Assembly (NCBI GenBank): GCA_964019695.1
Contig: OZ026524.1
Span: forward strand, 65,479,066 to 65,543,065
Length of the DNA stretch: 64,000 nucleotides
Reading direction: 5' to 3'
From: Loripinus fragilis
Lineage: Eukaryota > Mollusca > Bivalvia > Lucinida > Lucinidae
Each line of letters begins with the position of its first letter. The first letter of the stretch is position 1. The translations under genes were made by a program, and so were the position numbers. Positions 47,001 through 53,654 of this stretch are shown piece by piece. The notes under the pieces were generated by a model. That model worked only from the letters and a program-made list of their open reading frames with translations, did not search any database and was not told where the DNA came from.

Positions 47001-47159
47001 AACAGCTATGGTCATCCCTGGAATATGATGACAATTCATGCTGGTATTAATGAGGGAGCGTACATCTCTCTCCGCATCCGCTGTGAACAGCGTGGCACTG
47101 GTGTAGTTCAACAGCATCAACGTTAAAACATAGCTGTATATATTCCACATGGTGTACAT
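11819..47159 (-). CDS. Secreted, probably GPI-anchored beta-lactamase/PBP-like serine hydrolase (gigasin-6-like), six exons
   Basis: The join 47159-46994, 45728-45587, 40677-40498, 33445-33182, 31605-31343, 12477-11819 keeps phase at every junction and gives 557 residues. Residues about 7-25 form a signal peptide. S85-V-T-K88 is the catalytic SxxK box, Y180-N-N182 the YxN motif, and H345-S-G347 stands in for the KTG box. DLLSHRTGL (133-141) and the [15 protein letters not shown] block in exon 5 are further family marks. The C-terminal 200 residues carry several NxT/S glycosylation sites and end in a hydrophobic tail ([16 protein letters not shown]) that suggests a GPI signal. In bacteria this fold acts on beta-lactams or peptidoglycan. 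In animals (LACTB, shell-matrix gigasin-6) the substrates are mostly unknown. Introns are about 1.3, 4.9, 7.1, 1.6 and 18.9 kb and full of transposons. All motifs are intact, so the gene is probably functional. The exact name is an inference. Confidence 0.88.
12535..12830 (-). mobile_element. Palindromic MITE family D, copy 1
   Basis: An inverted repeat around ATTAAACGAGTTG / CAACGAGTTTAAT (12550-12650) is followed by a segment with the palindrome AAACCACTAGTGGTTT. Other copies lie at 45788-46083, 51650-51915 and, in part, 32395-32470. Confidence 0.75.
12845..13045 (+). repeat. Interspersed repeat family F, copy 2
   Basis: It contains GTCACCTGCTGGGAAAGGGC and TTTCCCATTGGTATCCTGG, shared with copies at 9180-9335 (reverse) and 36612-36745. 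The open frame through it is not conserved as protein. Confidence 0.65.
13050..14300. other. Intronic or intergenic sequence without a recognised gene
   Basis: Part of intron 5 of the minus-strand gene. There is an A-rich tract at about 13880-13930. No exon or clear repeat was identified. Confidence 0.4.
14303..16078. repeat. 1.8-kb imperfect palindrome with four tRNA-like modules
   Basis: The arms run 14303-15271 and 15272-16078 and match along their length, with the centre at GGCAGACTATATAGTCTGCC. The left arm is longer because of a 66-bp direct duplication (15141 and 15207) and other indels. tRNA-like modules with TAGCCTAGTGG and GGTTCGAGTCC boxes lie at about 14438-14500 and 15405 (plus) and, reversed, at 15003-15062 and 15890-15950. 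No protein is encoded. Confidence 0.88.
16090..16233 (-). mobile_element. MITE family G, degenerate copy
   Basis: It shares GAGTTACGTAGTTGGTCACG and CTTATCGAGCACGGACT with the better-preserved element at 53510-53650. It lies directly beside the 1.8-kb palindrome. Confidence 0.75.
16440..17455. other. Intron 5 sequence without a recognised feature
   Basis: AT-rich, with no exon or family recognised. Confidence 0.4.
17462..18063. mobile_element. 602-bp element with perfect 21-bp TIR, sharing its left end with a 79-bp hairpin
   Basis: GGGTGATAGTCGAAAATATC starts at 17462. Its reverse complement occurs both at about 17520-17536 (closing a short hairpin, 17460-17538) and at 18043-18063 (closing the full element). 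The internal frame 17712-17984 has no recognisable domain. The structure fits a MITE hairpin nested in or derived from a longer relative. Confidence 0.75.
18070..19720. other. Intron 5 sequence without a recognised feature
   Basis: No exon recognised. A short word set near 19200-19260 (CAGTCTGATCAGCAG) resembles the loop of small MITEs in this window. Confidence 0.4.
19723..24338. mobile_element. 4.6-kb AT-rich region bounded by diverged inverted repeats of about 200 bp
   Basis: The left end TAGTAGAGGAGCCAGGGTTC and the reverse complement of the right end TAGTAGGGGAGCCAGAGATT are similar. Similarity continues inward with blocks such as AGCAGAATTTT and CAGATATTGCAC. The interior has no long reading frame. 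A copy of interspersed repeat F lies at 21062-21300. This could be a large non-autonomous transposon. The target duplication is uncertain. Confidence 0.6.
21062..21300 (+). repeat. Interspersed repeat family F, copy 3
   Basis: Contains AGCAATCATCTTGACAAGGA and AGAGCTGGTTGCTT, shared with 42460-42745 and (reverse) 48240-48545. Confidence 0.6.
24630..24729. mobile_element. Hairpin MITE family H, copy 1
   Basis: TAGTTATACC at one end and a mutated complement at the other, with an inner palindrome GTGGATTATCTCCACGTACA / complement. Flanking sequence 24550-24630 also matches the flank of the second copy at 31633-31815 in reverse, so the shared unit is about 190 bp. Confidence 0.8.
28858..28925. 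repeat. (GTCC)n / GTCGTCC microsatellite
   Basis: GTCC tetranucleotides with regular GTC trinucleotide interruptions. Confidence 0.93.
28970..30335. repeat. Three tandem units of about 470 bp
   Basis: Shared landmarks in each unit are AAATTTCATATG, GTCACATGAC..AGATGGCC, TATATGGTAAAAACC, GACTTGGTATGTAG and CCAAGGTCACTC. Confidence 0.85.
30570..30772. mobile_element. MITE with inner GC-rich hairpin
   Basis: TTAGTCCTTAAAACGC and GCGCTTTAAGGGTTAA form the termini. An inner palindrome at about 30632-30701 centres on GACTGCTCCTACAGGAGCAG. Confidence 0.78.
31343..31605 (-). CDS. Exon 5: PAG..SSA.DMAKW exon
   Basis: The acceptor TTTATAG precedes 31605 and the donor GTGAGT starts at 31342. The exon encodes [20 protein letters not shown], then [20 protein letters not shown] and onward to [17 protein letters not shown]-x-x-SSA-x-DMAKW is a strong signature of eukaryotic beta-lactamase-related proteins. 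It ends in phase 1. It sits only about 70 bp from the end of the giant foldback element. Confidence 0.9.
31633..31734. mobile_element. Hairpin MITE family H, copy 2 (inverted relative to copy 1)
   Basis: AATAGTTATACCATG and CATGGTATAACTATT termini enclose a palindrome with GTGGAGATAATCCACGAGC and GGTGGATTATCTTACGTAC. It lies immediately 5' (in gene orientation) of exon 5. Confidence 0.85.
31893..32340. repeat. Interspersed repeat family J, copy 1
   Basis: AAGAAATAGATTCGCG, GCAGTGATTTGTTG, AGCGCGAAGCGCGAGTGATT and TATTTCGATTCTAACAC occur in the same order at about 33690-33870. The segment around 31935-32000 is partly palindromic. Confidence 0.65.
32395..32470. mobile_element. Palindromic MITE family D, partial copy
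   Basis: Shares ATGAGTGCTCCTGTATTATT and GAGGCTTGC with the complete copies. The right half is missing. Confidence 0.6.
32840..33115. repeat. Self-inverted minisatellite (GCCAGGCGAAAAGACG-type)
   Basis: Units of roughly 20-30 bp with CGCAAAAAGACGAAATAACG run rightward to about 32965. The complementary units (TTTTCGCCTGGCGTCTTTTC, TTCGTTATTTC) then take over, so the array as a whole can fold back. It ends about 60 bp before exon 4. Confidence 0.82.
33182..33445 (-). CDS. Exon 4: YxN motif exon
   Basis: The acceptor ATTTACAG precedes 33445 and the donor GTGAGT starts at 33181. The exon encodes [34 protein letters not shown], then [18 protein letters not shown] and more. YNN is the catalytic Tyr-x-Asn element, and the following [12 protein letters not shown] helix is characteristic of class C-like enzymes. 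Upstream phase 2 is completed by the first base, and the exon ends in phase 2. Confidence 0.9.
33690..33870. repeat. Interspersed repeat family J, copy 2
   Basis: Same ordered words as 31893-32090. The two copies flank exon 4, which could support local rearrangement. Confidence 0.6.
34540..36420. repeat. Two diverged direct repeats in intron 3
   Basis: Unit 1 (about 34550-35110) and unit 2 (about 35635-36410) share in order CCTGTTACATATG, AAAGTTTGAGCTACAGA, CCAAAGTTTGCTTTT, AGTCTTGCTCATAT and a TTAAAG-GT end. Unit 2 is interrupted by the hairpin MITE at 35924-36092. Confidence 0.65.
35924..36092. mobile_element. Hairpin MITE with arms of about 70 bp
   Basis: ATAATTTTACTCTAAATTCA on the left returns as its complement at 36073-36092. 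The arms continue through TCGGCCAAAGGCC and GCACTTCAATGTCAAC around a loop of about 25 bp. Confidence 0.88.
36612..36745 (+). repeat. Interspersed repeat family F, copy 4
   Basis: Close match to 12930-13060, including TTACTTTCCCATTGGTATCC and GGTGTGGTACTTGATTGTAT. Confidence 0.75.
36990..37258. mobile_element. TIR element with poly-C blocks
   Basis: GCGGATCCAGAGGGG on the left and CCCTGGATCCGC on the right are inverted. Between them CCCCCCTGGAAAA repeats three times behind C runs of 9-16. The same GGATCC terminal and (A)CCCC..TGGAAAAG theme recurs at 49258-49564. Confidence 0.65.
37974..38054. repeat. (TA)n microsatellite
   Basis: About 40 uninterrupted TA dinucleotides, in intron 3 of the lactamase-like gene. 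Confidence 0.98.
38751..39121. mobile_element. MITE family A, copy 1
   Basis: The ends TTAAAGCTGCATACTCTGTA and TTACAGACTATGCTGC are inverted. The body matches 43985-44370 and, reversed, 50750-51122. Confidence 0.82.
39170..39353. repeat. Tandem duplication of about 92 bp
   Basis: GGCCTTTTC(G/A)GGGAATG and CCACCATGAAACAGATTTTA occur twice in the same order. Confidence 0.92.
40030..40480. repeat. Interspersed repeat family K, copy 1
   Basis: A central hairpin AATAAAATATCGCTACAGCG is flanked by AAACTTCATCTG and, leftward, CGTAAGGAAAATTAGTTTTG. The whole is matched in inverted orientation by 47695-48110. An open frame on the minus strand (40490-40269) falls within it. Confidence 0.75.
40498..40677 (-). 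CDS. Exon 3: LLSHRTGL exon
   Basis: The acceptor TTTTAG lies just above 40677 and the donor is GTAGGA from 40497. The exon encodes [18 protein letters not shown], then [20 protein letters not shown] and [27 protein letters not shown] corresponds to the LLSHTSGL signature common in this serine-hydrolase family. The exon enters and leaves in phase 2. The acceptor region is repeated three times with a 46-bp period. Confidence 0.88.
40671..40808. repeat. 46-bp tandem repeat overlapping the exon 3 acceptor, three copies
   Basis: AACATACC recurs at 40671, 40717 and 40763, within a unit containing AAACAAATACAGTCAACTCT. The first copy includes the acceptor and first bases of exon 3. The upstream acceptor copies would run into stops in the required phase, so they are probably not used. 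Confidence 0.82.
41505..41575 (+). repeat. tRNA-like module, possible SINE head
   Basis: A B-box-like GGGTCGATTCC and cloverleaf-like spacing are present. It is followed by a T-rich tract. Not a credible functional tRNA. Confidence 0.35.
42285..42450. mobile_element. Fragment of the AGCTCACC-type element
   Basis: Contains GAAGGCTCCGAGGTGAGCTA, CGTCAACATTTTCAAACATC and CATATGGAGACTCCTTAGGA, matching the left end of the element at 28805. Confidence 0.8.
42460..42745 (+). repeat. Interspersed repeat family F, copy 5
   Basis: Matches the reverse complement of 48240-48545 (AGGCTGCTGTCCGTT, TAGTTTTGCAATCATCTTGA, AGAGAGAGCTGGTA, CCTGATCATAC). Confidence 0.75.
43603..43811. mobile_element. MITE family B, copy 1
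   Basis: TACAGTAAACCCTGTCTTAA on the left and CTTTTACTGTA on the right form TIRs, with AAGCGGCCACT / AGTGGCCGCT just inside. A second copy lies at 50301-50513. Confidence 0.88.
43985..44370. mobile_element. MITE family A, copy 2
   Basis: The body matches the copy at 38751 in the same orientation. The right end TTACAGACTATGCAGCTTTA is well kept, while the left end is degraded. Confidence 0.78.
44409..44481. repeat. Near-perfect hairpin, 29-bp arms
   Basis: GAATCGATAGATCACTTGTG and its complement CACAAGTGATCTATCGATTC flank a 15-base loop. Confidence 0.92.
44595..44760. mobile_element. 166-bp MITE with 10-bp target duplication
   Basis: CGCATCACTA occurs immediately outside both ends (44585-44594 and 44761-44770). 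The TIRs are GCCTGGCTCCAATCC and complement-like GGAGCCAGTC. The core is a palindrome around GATGGCTCTGTTTAGAGCCA. A 9-10-bp duplication suits a Mutator-like mobiliser (inference). It sits directly beside the exon-2 array. Confidence 0.85.
44779..45580 (-). repeat. Six tandem 128-bp copies of the 3' half of exon 2 with its donor site
   Basis: The exon 2 donor word (ACTTAC on the plus strand) recurs at 44812, 44940, 45068, 45196, 45324 and 45452, then at 45581 in exon 2 itself. The period is 128 bp (129 bp for the last step). Read on the minus strand, each unit encodes VDG(Q/A)SIFNIGSV(T/K)K then [10 protein letters not shown](L/P)KE(N/H/Q)G without a stop. The three low-coordinate units have SVKK and the other three SVTK, so SxxK is kept in all. 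An AG lies 17 nt before the GTT GAT codons in five units. The unit that uses 45196 has AT instead. Candidate mini-exons of 103 nt have the same entry and exit phases as exon 2 but are 13 codons shorter. They may be silent duplicates or alternative exons. Confidence 0.9.
45587..45728 (-). CDS. Exon 2: catalytic SxxK exon
   Basis: The TTTACAG acceptor precedes 45728 and the GTAAGT donor starts at 45586. The exon encodes [18 protein letters not shown] then [17 protein letters not shown] and ends at KEHG. The nucleophile Ser and general-base Lys of SVTK lie in its 3' half. That half is the part copied in the tandem array immediately downstream (44779-45580). Confidence 0.9.
45788..46083 (+). mobile_element. 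Palindromic MITE family D, copy 2
   Basis: TAAACCACTAGTGGTTT lies in the left part. A palindrome GAATTTATTAAACTCGTTGC and complement forms the right part. It lies in intron 1. Confidence 0.82.
46090..46990. other. Intron 1 sequence without a recognised feature
   Basis: AT-rich. A fragment GCTCGTGGATTATCTTCTTG at about 46420-46440 resembles MITE family H. No exon found. Confidence 0.45.
46994..47159 (-). CDS. Exon 1: start codon and signal peptide
   Basis: Two in-frame ATGs lie at 47159 and 47150. The longer form begins [19 protein letters not shown], with a hydrophobic core and probable cleavage near TSA. The exon continues through [14 protein letters not shown] to [11 protein letters not shown], a typical first strand of the family. 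The donor GTAAAT starts at 46993 and the exon ends in phase 1. The upstream start is kept only because it is in frame. The second ATG is equally possible. Confidence 0.82.
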
Positions 47160-47177
47160 GTATGTTCATGTGAAATT

Positions 47178-47183
47178 TTTATA
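47178..47183 (-). promoter_or_regulatory. TATA-like TATAAA upstream of exon 1
   Basis: The minus strand reads AGTTTATAAAAATTT about 20 nt before the first ATG. A standard TATA-to-start distance would put transcription start close to the ATGs. Either the leader is extremely short, or a non-coding first exon lies further upstream and this box is chance AT sequence. Confidence 0.2.
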
Positions 47184-47275
47184 AACTATAACAATCTCCA
47201 CAATACGTATTCCTGTTACTGGAGTGGGTGTGATACAGGGCGCGTAATCAGATATATTTTCGTATTTCTCAAGTA

Positions 47276-47350
47276 TAGGTTGTGGGTGCTCAAAAAATAT
47301 TAAACAGTCAACAATCGTTTGAGCACCCAAAACTAATGTTTAAACTGATG
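47276..47350. mobile_element. Small hairpin repeat family E, copy 1
   Basis: GTTGTGGGTGCTCAAA and GTTTGAGCACCCAAAAC pair. Related copies lie at 57300-57370 and 59680-59790, each followed by AATGTTTAAACTGATG or a similar word. Confidence 0.65.
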
Positions 47351-47694
47351 GATAAGAAGCGATTAACAATTTTACGCCCCATTTTTTTCGTTTATTTTGA
47401 GGTCTGTCTGATACATGCGAATGTATTCCTGTCTCCTATATCTTAAAATAGTTACTTATTACATTGCCTTTGCCTCAGCATACAAAAAGTATGGATTTGT
47501 TTGTGTTGAAGCCTTGTGTCCCATTCAATAATTTAAGTCATGTTGGGATGTCTTCCTTCATGTTCTAAGCAGTGAGTATACACTGCTTTACTTTAAGCCC
47601 TAACACAGTTCCTCCGGTGAGCATCAAACCAGCAGCCCCTCGATCTCAAATTGATGACTGTAAAACTGAAACACTGCCCTCAAATCGGTACTGC

Positions 47695-48110
47695 CTCGGA
47701 AAATTCCGTGGAATCAGACCTCGGATGTACATCGAGGATTAACATAGCCTGACGCTGACGTTACATAAGGTGACTCTGATGTCAGAGAAACCACGAAAAC
47801 ACAATACCAAGTGTTATTGAAGCAAAACTAACGGTTATAAATGAAGTTATTTTTTTCAATAAAATATCGCTATAGCGATATTTTATTGAAAATACATAAA
47901 CTTCATTTATTTTGCTGATTAAAGTATTCGGGTAATCAGAATAACGGATTTTAATAGGACTTAACCTAGCACATGCTACAGAACTAATTTTCCTTACGCC
48001 AGTTCAACGGCCAACAAAATGGAGCTTTCGCGTACATAGTACATTGTACTACGCGTAATGCGCCTTAAGTACATGTACTACCGAGGCTTGATTCGATGTT
48101 TGAATTGTGT
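47695..48110. repeat. Interspersed repeat family K, copy 2 (inverted relative to copy 1)
   Basis: Contains ATCAGACCTCGGATGTACAT, a perfect hairpin AATAAAATATCGCTATAGCG at the centre, and TTTTCCTTACG. All are matched by the complement of 40030-40480. Confidence 0.75.
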
Positions 48111-48239
48111 CGGACTTTCCCGATTGACTGCGCTACTCAAGGTTGTAGATGGAGACTCAGAGACCAAACTTTAGACATCTATCTAGGCTGGTTACTTCAG
48201 AATGGACGCTTAAATGAGGTTTATATGAATATGGGATAA

Positions 48240-48545
48240 TATCCGAAAAATCAAGTGTGTATGATCAGGAAATACCACAATAGACACTGCAGACCTACCC
48301 TCGGCTACGTGGGGAAGAGCCACAGAACAATAACAATCAGAAGACGCCAGGAAGGTGAACAAAGCAAAGTAACCAGCTCTCTCTTCCTAATCAAGATGAT
48401 TGCAAAACTAGAAAGGACACAAAGCAATGTACAACAAAACATGGAACAAACACAGATCCCCACAATGGGAGCAGCAATCAACGACGAATTAACAACAACA
48501 TAACCGCAGCCTTATAACGGACAGCAGCCTTAGGCACTTGGGGCT
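48240..48545 (-). repeat. Interspersed repeat family F, copy 6
   Basis: Longest copy of the family. It includes an 82-residue open frame on the plus strand that is not kept in the other copies. Confidence 0.7.
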
Positions 48546-49257
48546 TAATATATGTATTTTACTGGTACCAAATGTTCGCCCTAATGGTTAGAAGACAAAA
48601 TTGTTAAGCTCGTGTGGAGGCATCCCAACTATTGCAATGTATCATCACAGAGAAACAATCTAATCAAATTAACAAACTAAGATGAAACAGTGAAAATGGC
48701 TCACGACTCACATATACATGTAGTCAGAGCTAAAGAAAACCTCAAGTTGAGCCACGGTCGGCCTAGCCAAAGATAAACACCAGACACCAACCGAACGATT
48801 AAAGCTTTACGTCAGGGCCGTCATTAAGTCTGAGTCCTGACCCCCCCGTCGTGCAATGAACGAGAAAGCCATAGTTATAAACCATGATTTGGCTTACAAC
48901 CACACATGCATACTGTCACATGGTATCTATGTTATATCAAACTTTTTTATAATGTTTGATTATCTTTTAATTGATCACTAAACTTATGTTTTCCAACAAT
49001 TTTTATGAATTTATAAACTAAATCACCATAAAACACTGGCTCCGATATGCCCTGTTGCAGAGGAGCAGAAGAGTTTGTAAACAAATCGTGTATTTAACAT
49101 CAGCTCTGAGTGTCTGTGAAAGAATTACGAGTTTTATGATATCGACAAATCTCGCATGCTTGTCCTTTATTGTATGTATAGGACAACTCATGTGGCATGT
49201 GTTTAGCATGGTTCCATCATTATCCCTATACTGATTCGATTACATTTGTAAATGGTT

Positions 49258-49564
49258 CATGCGCGGAACTAGAGATGGGGGCAGAGGTCCGGGCACCCAC
49301 TCCTTGGAAAAGCACAAAGCTAAAGGGTTTATTAGCACTACTGGTCTAGATCCCCTGAAGGATCACAAAGCTACCAAGCCAGCATTCAATGTTGGGCCAT
49401 TATCGCTCCGCCAGCGAAACGCCATTTGAGTGGCGTTTCGCTTGCAGGCCGATGATGGCCCCCTTTTAGTGGTATTTAGATCCTCTCTCCCTTCATCAAC
49501 TAAAAAAACAAAAACAAACATCAGAATTGGACCCCATCTGATAAAACTTTCTGGACCCACGCAT
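49258..49564. mobile_element. Element related to the GGATCC/GCGAAACGCC MITEs
   Basis: CCAAGCCAGCATTCAATG, CCAGCGAAACGCCATTTGAG and the palindromic partner match the core at about 4095-4195. The right end AAACTTTCTGGACCCACGCA matches 4273-4292. Confidence 0.78.
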
Positions 49565-49584
49565 AATGTATGGCAAACATCATT

Positions 49585-50170
49585 TCTATCATCTACGCCC
49601 GCTACATGTATTCCATCATTTCCTTTTCACACGTAATAACTAACATATATTCCATGATTCTCCAGGTACATGTATGGCTAGCGTGTATTCCATCTTGTTT
49701 CCTGGCACCTTCACGCTAATGAGTTACCTAATACATTCTATCGATTTCCTATTTCCATTTTATATCAAGCGGTATGACTTATTATTGTATTTTCCAACGT
49801 TTTTCAACATGTATATTTTATCAAGCGGTATGACAAAGGTATTCCATCGTTTTCCTATATTTTTTATCAGGCGTACAATTAACATGTTTCCATCATTTTA
49901 ATTACTATAATTTGATTAAATGTATGACTAACATGTCTTCTCTCATCTTACTATACATGCTATATATTTGTCAAAGGTACGCCTAACATGTATTCCACCA
50001 TTTCTTATATTCTTAACACTAACATGACTGATATATTCCATCATTCTCCAGTACTTGTCTAAACGTATGGTGAAATTTTATTTCATAATCAAGTGCATTG
50101 TTTTTCCTGTATCATTTTCTATATTTTATCAAACGTATTAATAGCTTTCGTTCAGTTTCCTTATTTATTT
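49585..50170. repeat. Degenerate minisatellite (CATGTATTCCATCATTTTCC-type)
   Basis: Variants of ACTAACATGTATTCCATCAT followed by TTTCCTATATTTTATCAA-like words recur about every 50-70 bp. Confidence 0.65.
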
Positions 50171-50300
50171 CTCAGACGTAGAAACACGTGTTTCACAAAC
50201 TCACGCGAGGAGCTTATGGTTAATGCCTGGTAGTAAATATACGCTCCAAGTTTTATGTATTCAATCCCTTTTTAATTTAAATATCATACGTTGATGTATG

Positions 50301-50513
50301 TACAGTAAACCCTGTCTAAAACGGCCACTCTCAAATAGACCAAAAATTGTTTTAAATACCAATTATTGCTTAATGCAGGTCAAAAGTATTGCAGAATGCT
50401 CCAGGGGAGCGGAGCATTCTGCAATACTTTTGACCTGCATTAAGCTACCGTTTGTCATTAAGATATTTGTTTTGTCTAGTTTTGAGTTACCGCTTAAGAC
50501 AGGGTTTACTGTA
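50301..50513. mobile_element. MITE family B, copy 2
   Basis: TACAGTAAACCCTGTCT at the left and AGACAGGGTTTACTGTA at the right are perfectly inverted. The inner arms GCAGGTCAAAAGTATTGCAG pair around a central GGAGCGGAGC. Confidence 0.93.
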
Positions 50514-50749
50514 TAAGCAAAGATATCAGTATTTGCAGAAAATTCAAACAAACTCCAGCACTACAAAATGTAGCTTATTTTGTGCAGTAATACAATATAC
50601 CTTTATCTAAAGCTTGTAAACACTAATCTAAATGAATATTTAAATTAGTTTTAAGGGCGCGGTTAGCACCTCGATATCCAACAACCTGGGATGTTTTAGA
50701 TTAAGCATTGGAGGTCTTTTTCAACATTTGTCAGTCTTCACTATTCCGG

Positions 50750-51122
50750 TTAAAGCTGCATAGTCTGTAACTTTTGATCTTTTAATTTTTGAACTAATGT
50801 TTCTATTTTTCAAGAACACAGTAAAAAACTAAAATTCAGGTATACATTTTACCAATTTCGTAAATCTTAACAAATTATCAGTATCGAAACAACAGCATTT
50901 ATGTTAAATTTAACTGTCTATAATTATTGGAGGGGCGCAAATAATTATCGACACGAGTAAAACACACCTGTTTTATAAGATAATTCACTTTTCCGTGCAG
51001 TTTTCCGCTCTAGTGAACAGATTTATTGTGAAAACATAACTTAATTCAACTTTTACAAATGATTTAAAAAGAAAATAAAATTTTTCGAGAAATGTTCATA
51101 GTTACAGAGTATGCAGCTTTAA
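50750..51122. mobile_element. MITE family A, copy 3 (reverse orientation)
   Basis: TTAAAGCTGCATAGTCTGTA and TACAGAGTATGCAGCTTTAA ends are the best preserved of the three copies and define the TIR. Confidence 0.9.
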
Positions 51123-51124
51123 TT

Positions 51125-51640
51125 GCAAGGATCACTATCATTGGGGTTCAAGACCAGCATGACCAGTAAATACTAAAACGACAAACAGCTCTGCTGCAAA
51201 GACTAGCTTGAATATTAAATGTTTATAAAACTATAAATCCAGTAAAACCTCGAAAATTCGAGCTCTGATTTTTCTAAATATTAACAAATTCGAATTCAAT
51301 TTCAAACAAAAAGGATTCAGAAAATAAGGCATTTTTATGCATCTTTTCAATAACTTTAATTTGTTTAATGTGCGTTAAACTTTTCATATATATACGCACA
51401 CAAAACAAAAAGAACTTTTCAAACTGATGATATGGAAATAAGATATGACTGTGCTAAACATTATCATGTTCTATGTATGTCTACTTTACGTAACGTTGCC
51501 ATAAAAACAGGTAACAGACGTTAGCCTCGTTTTAAAGGACAGTGATTTTGAATCAGAAAACCTCAGTTCGTTGATCCGACTATCTGTATCAGATGGCCAG
51601 AAAACAGACAGTTCAAAAGATGTATCATTTATAGGTATAT
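51125..51640. other. Unassigned AT-rich sequence
   Basis: No gene or repeat family recognised. Confidence 0.4.
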
Positions 51641-51649
51641 AATAAAAGG

Positions 51650-51915
51650 CGACAAACCACTGATGGTTTATAGATTTTAGTAATGTAACGCAATGATGCC
51701 CAAAAACGTCGCGTATAGGTGACAAATCTTAGCAATTTCACGCCAAAATTAATTTCAACGTACTTTTAATGTCATATGAAAAATATAATCTAACATTCCT
51801 GTATTATTGAATTTATAGAACTCGTTGCGAAAGGCGATGTTATGCTCGGCAAACCTCGCATTTTATCGTTTTTTCTCAACTCGTTTACATGTGTAATAAA
51901 TTCAATAAAAGAAGA
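51650..51915 (+). mobile_element. Palindromic MITE family D, copy 3
   Basis: AAACCACTGATGGTTTATAG on the left is followed by TGTATTATTGAATTTATAGA and its inverted partner. Confidence 0.75.
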
Positions 51916-52309
51916 ACAGCCACACCGTTGGTTTTCTCATGATATTGGTATATTTTATGAGCTGCCACATAACCAAATTTGATAGAAGAGTCCTTCAGCT
52001 GATAAGGGGTACTTGATTTGTGCTACCTTGTTTATTTTGGGCCAGTTTTAAAGCCCCCAGATACAATAGGCGATTACCTGTATGTGTGTCATTGAAATAT
52101 GTGTCACTAAATATACATGCAATATCAGTTTGTACATCATACACTTAAACTCGGTTATATCACACTTAATAGTTTCGAAAAAAGTGTGCTGATATCACAG
52201 ACCAAACTATGGGAGGCAGCTCATAAGTGGACCAAGTGGGGGAGGGGGGGGGCAGAACAGGGGTACGGAATTCATAAGTGGCTATAGGTTTCTATGGCAA
52301 GCCAAGTGA

Positions 52310-52850
52310 ACATTAATTCTTTAAACCTAAGTTTGAACTTCAAACCCAGGTTTGAAAATCTTAAACCTAGGTTTAAAAACTTTAAACCTAGGTTTGAAAG
52401 AAAAAGTGCACATTAATTCTTAAAACCGGGGTTTGAAGTTTCAAACAGGGGTTTTAGCTGGCCAAATGCACATTAATTCTTTAAACCTATGTTTAAACTT
52501 TAAACCCTGGTTTGAAAATGTTAAACCTAGGTTTAAAAACTTTAAACCTAGGTTTAAAAGAAAAAGTGCACATTAATTCTTCAAACCAGGGTTTGAAGTT
52601 TCAAACAGGGGTTTTAGCTGGCCAAATGCACACTAATTCTTTAAACCTACGTTTAAACTTTAAACCTAGGTTTGAAAATCTTAAACCTAGGTTTAAAAGA
52701 AAAAGTGCACATTAATTCTTCAAACCAGGGTTTGAAGTTTCAAACAGGGGTTTCAGCCAGCCAAATGCACATTAATTCTTTAAACCCTAGTTTGAACTTC
52801 AAACCATGGTTTGAAAATCTCAATCCCCAGTTTAAAAAATAAACCAATCA
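52310..52850. repeat. Palindromic minisatellite (TTTAAACCTAGGTTTAAA)
   Basis: Copies of TTAAACCTAGGTTTGAAA and CAAACCAGGGTTTGAAG, each nearly its own reverse complement, are grouped in higher-order units of about 140-160 bp. AAAGTGCACATTAATTCTT and GGCCAAATGCACATTAATTC spacers mark the larger units. Confidence 0.9.
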
Positions 52851-52869
52851 AAACCTTCAAATTCGATGA

Positions 52870-53505
52870 TAGGTTTTCATTGGTTCTGCAAATAAGCCCC
52901 GCCCCTTTGACACGCCTTCTTACCGCGGATTAATTGCTATTACTCAGCGACAGTTAACGACCTGTCGAAATTAACTGAAACTGGGCCAAAATGAGCTACG
53001 AATGAAACCATTACCAGTCTTACAAACAAACCCACTGACCAACCTCATATTGAGGCTGCTGAGGTAACTGGTGGCAGTTAATGATAACAGCAGGGTAGGG
53101 CAGATATTCGCCTTCCAATGTGGTCACTTATTAAGAGCACTTGGCCTGGACTTAAGCTAAGAAGTTGAGACAATGTATACAATGTGTTCAATTAACATTT
53201 ATTATTATCAGTTATTAATTCCTTTATATATACATTGTAGAAACAGCATAGGCAAAGCAAAATGGACTTGCATGCTCATTGGCATTTAAAATGGAATTGA
53301 AAAACATCTTAATTTACATGTTTTATCATGTGTTCTTAGAAATGATTTAAAATACAAAATGATTTAATAGCTACGCAAACAACAACTATAAATCTGTAAA
53401 ATAAATGAGCAGTCTGATCAACATCATATAATTGGTATTGCTTCTATGATTGAGTGACTCAGTCACATTTACATTGCATCTATTACTGTTGCTCTGTCAA
53501 GACTA
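52870..53505. other. Unassigned sequence
   Basis: No exon or repeat family recognised. Confidence 0.4.
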
Positions 53506-53509
53506 GTAT

Positions 53510-53650
53510 AGTCCGTGCTCGATAACAGTAGAATGACGAAACAGATTTACAGTTAGAAGTATGAAAGAAAACCCTATATTTGTCCAATCAGGTGAATAAA
53601 GTACCATAACGTGACCAACTACGTAACTCTACGCTTATCGAGCACGGACT
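53510..53650. mobile_element. MITE family G, intact copy
   Basis: AGTCCGTGCTCGATAA and TTATCGAGCACGGACT are perfect 16-bp TIRs of a 141-bp element. Confidence 0.92.
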
Positions 53651-53654
53651 CTAA

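Noticed and set aside
48255..48503. 82-residue plus-strand frame
   Set aside because: Antisense to repeat F copies at 42460 and 36612. It is not conserved as protein.
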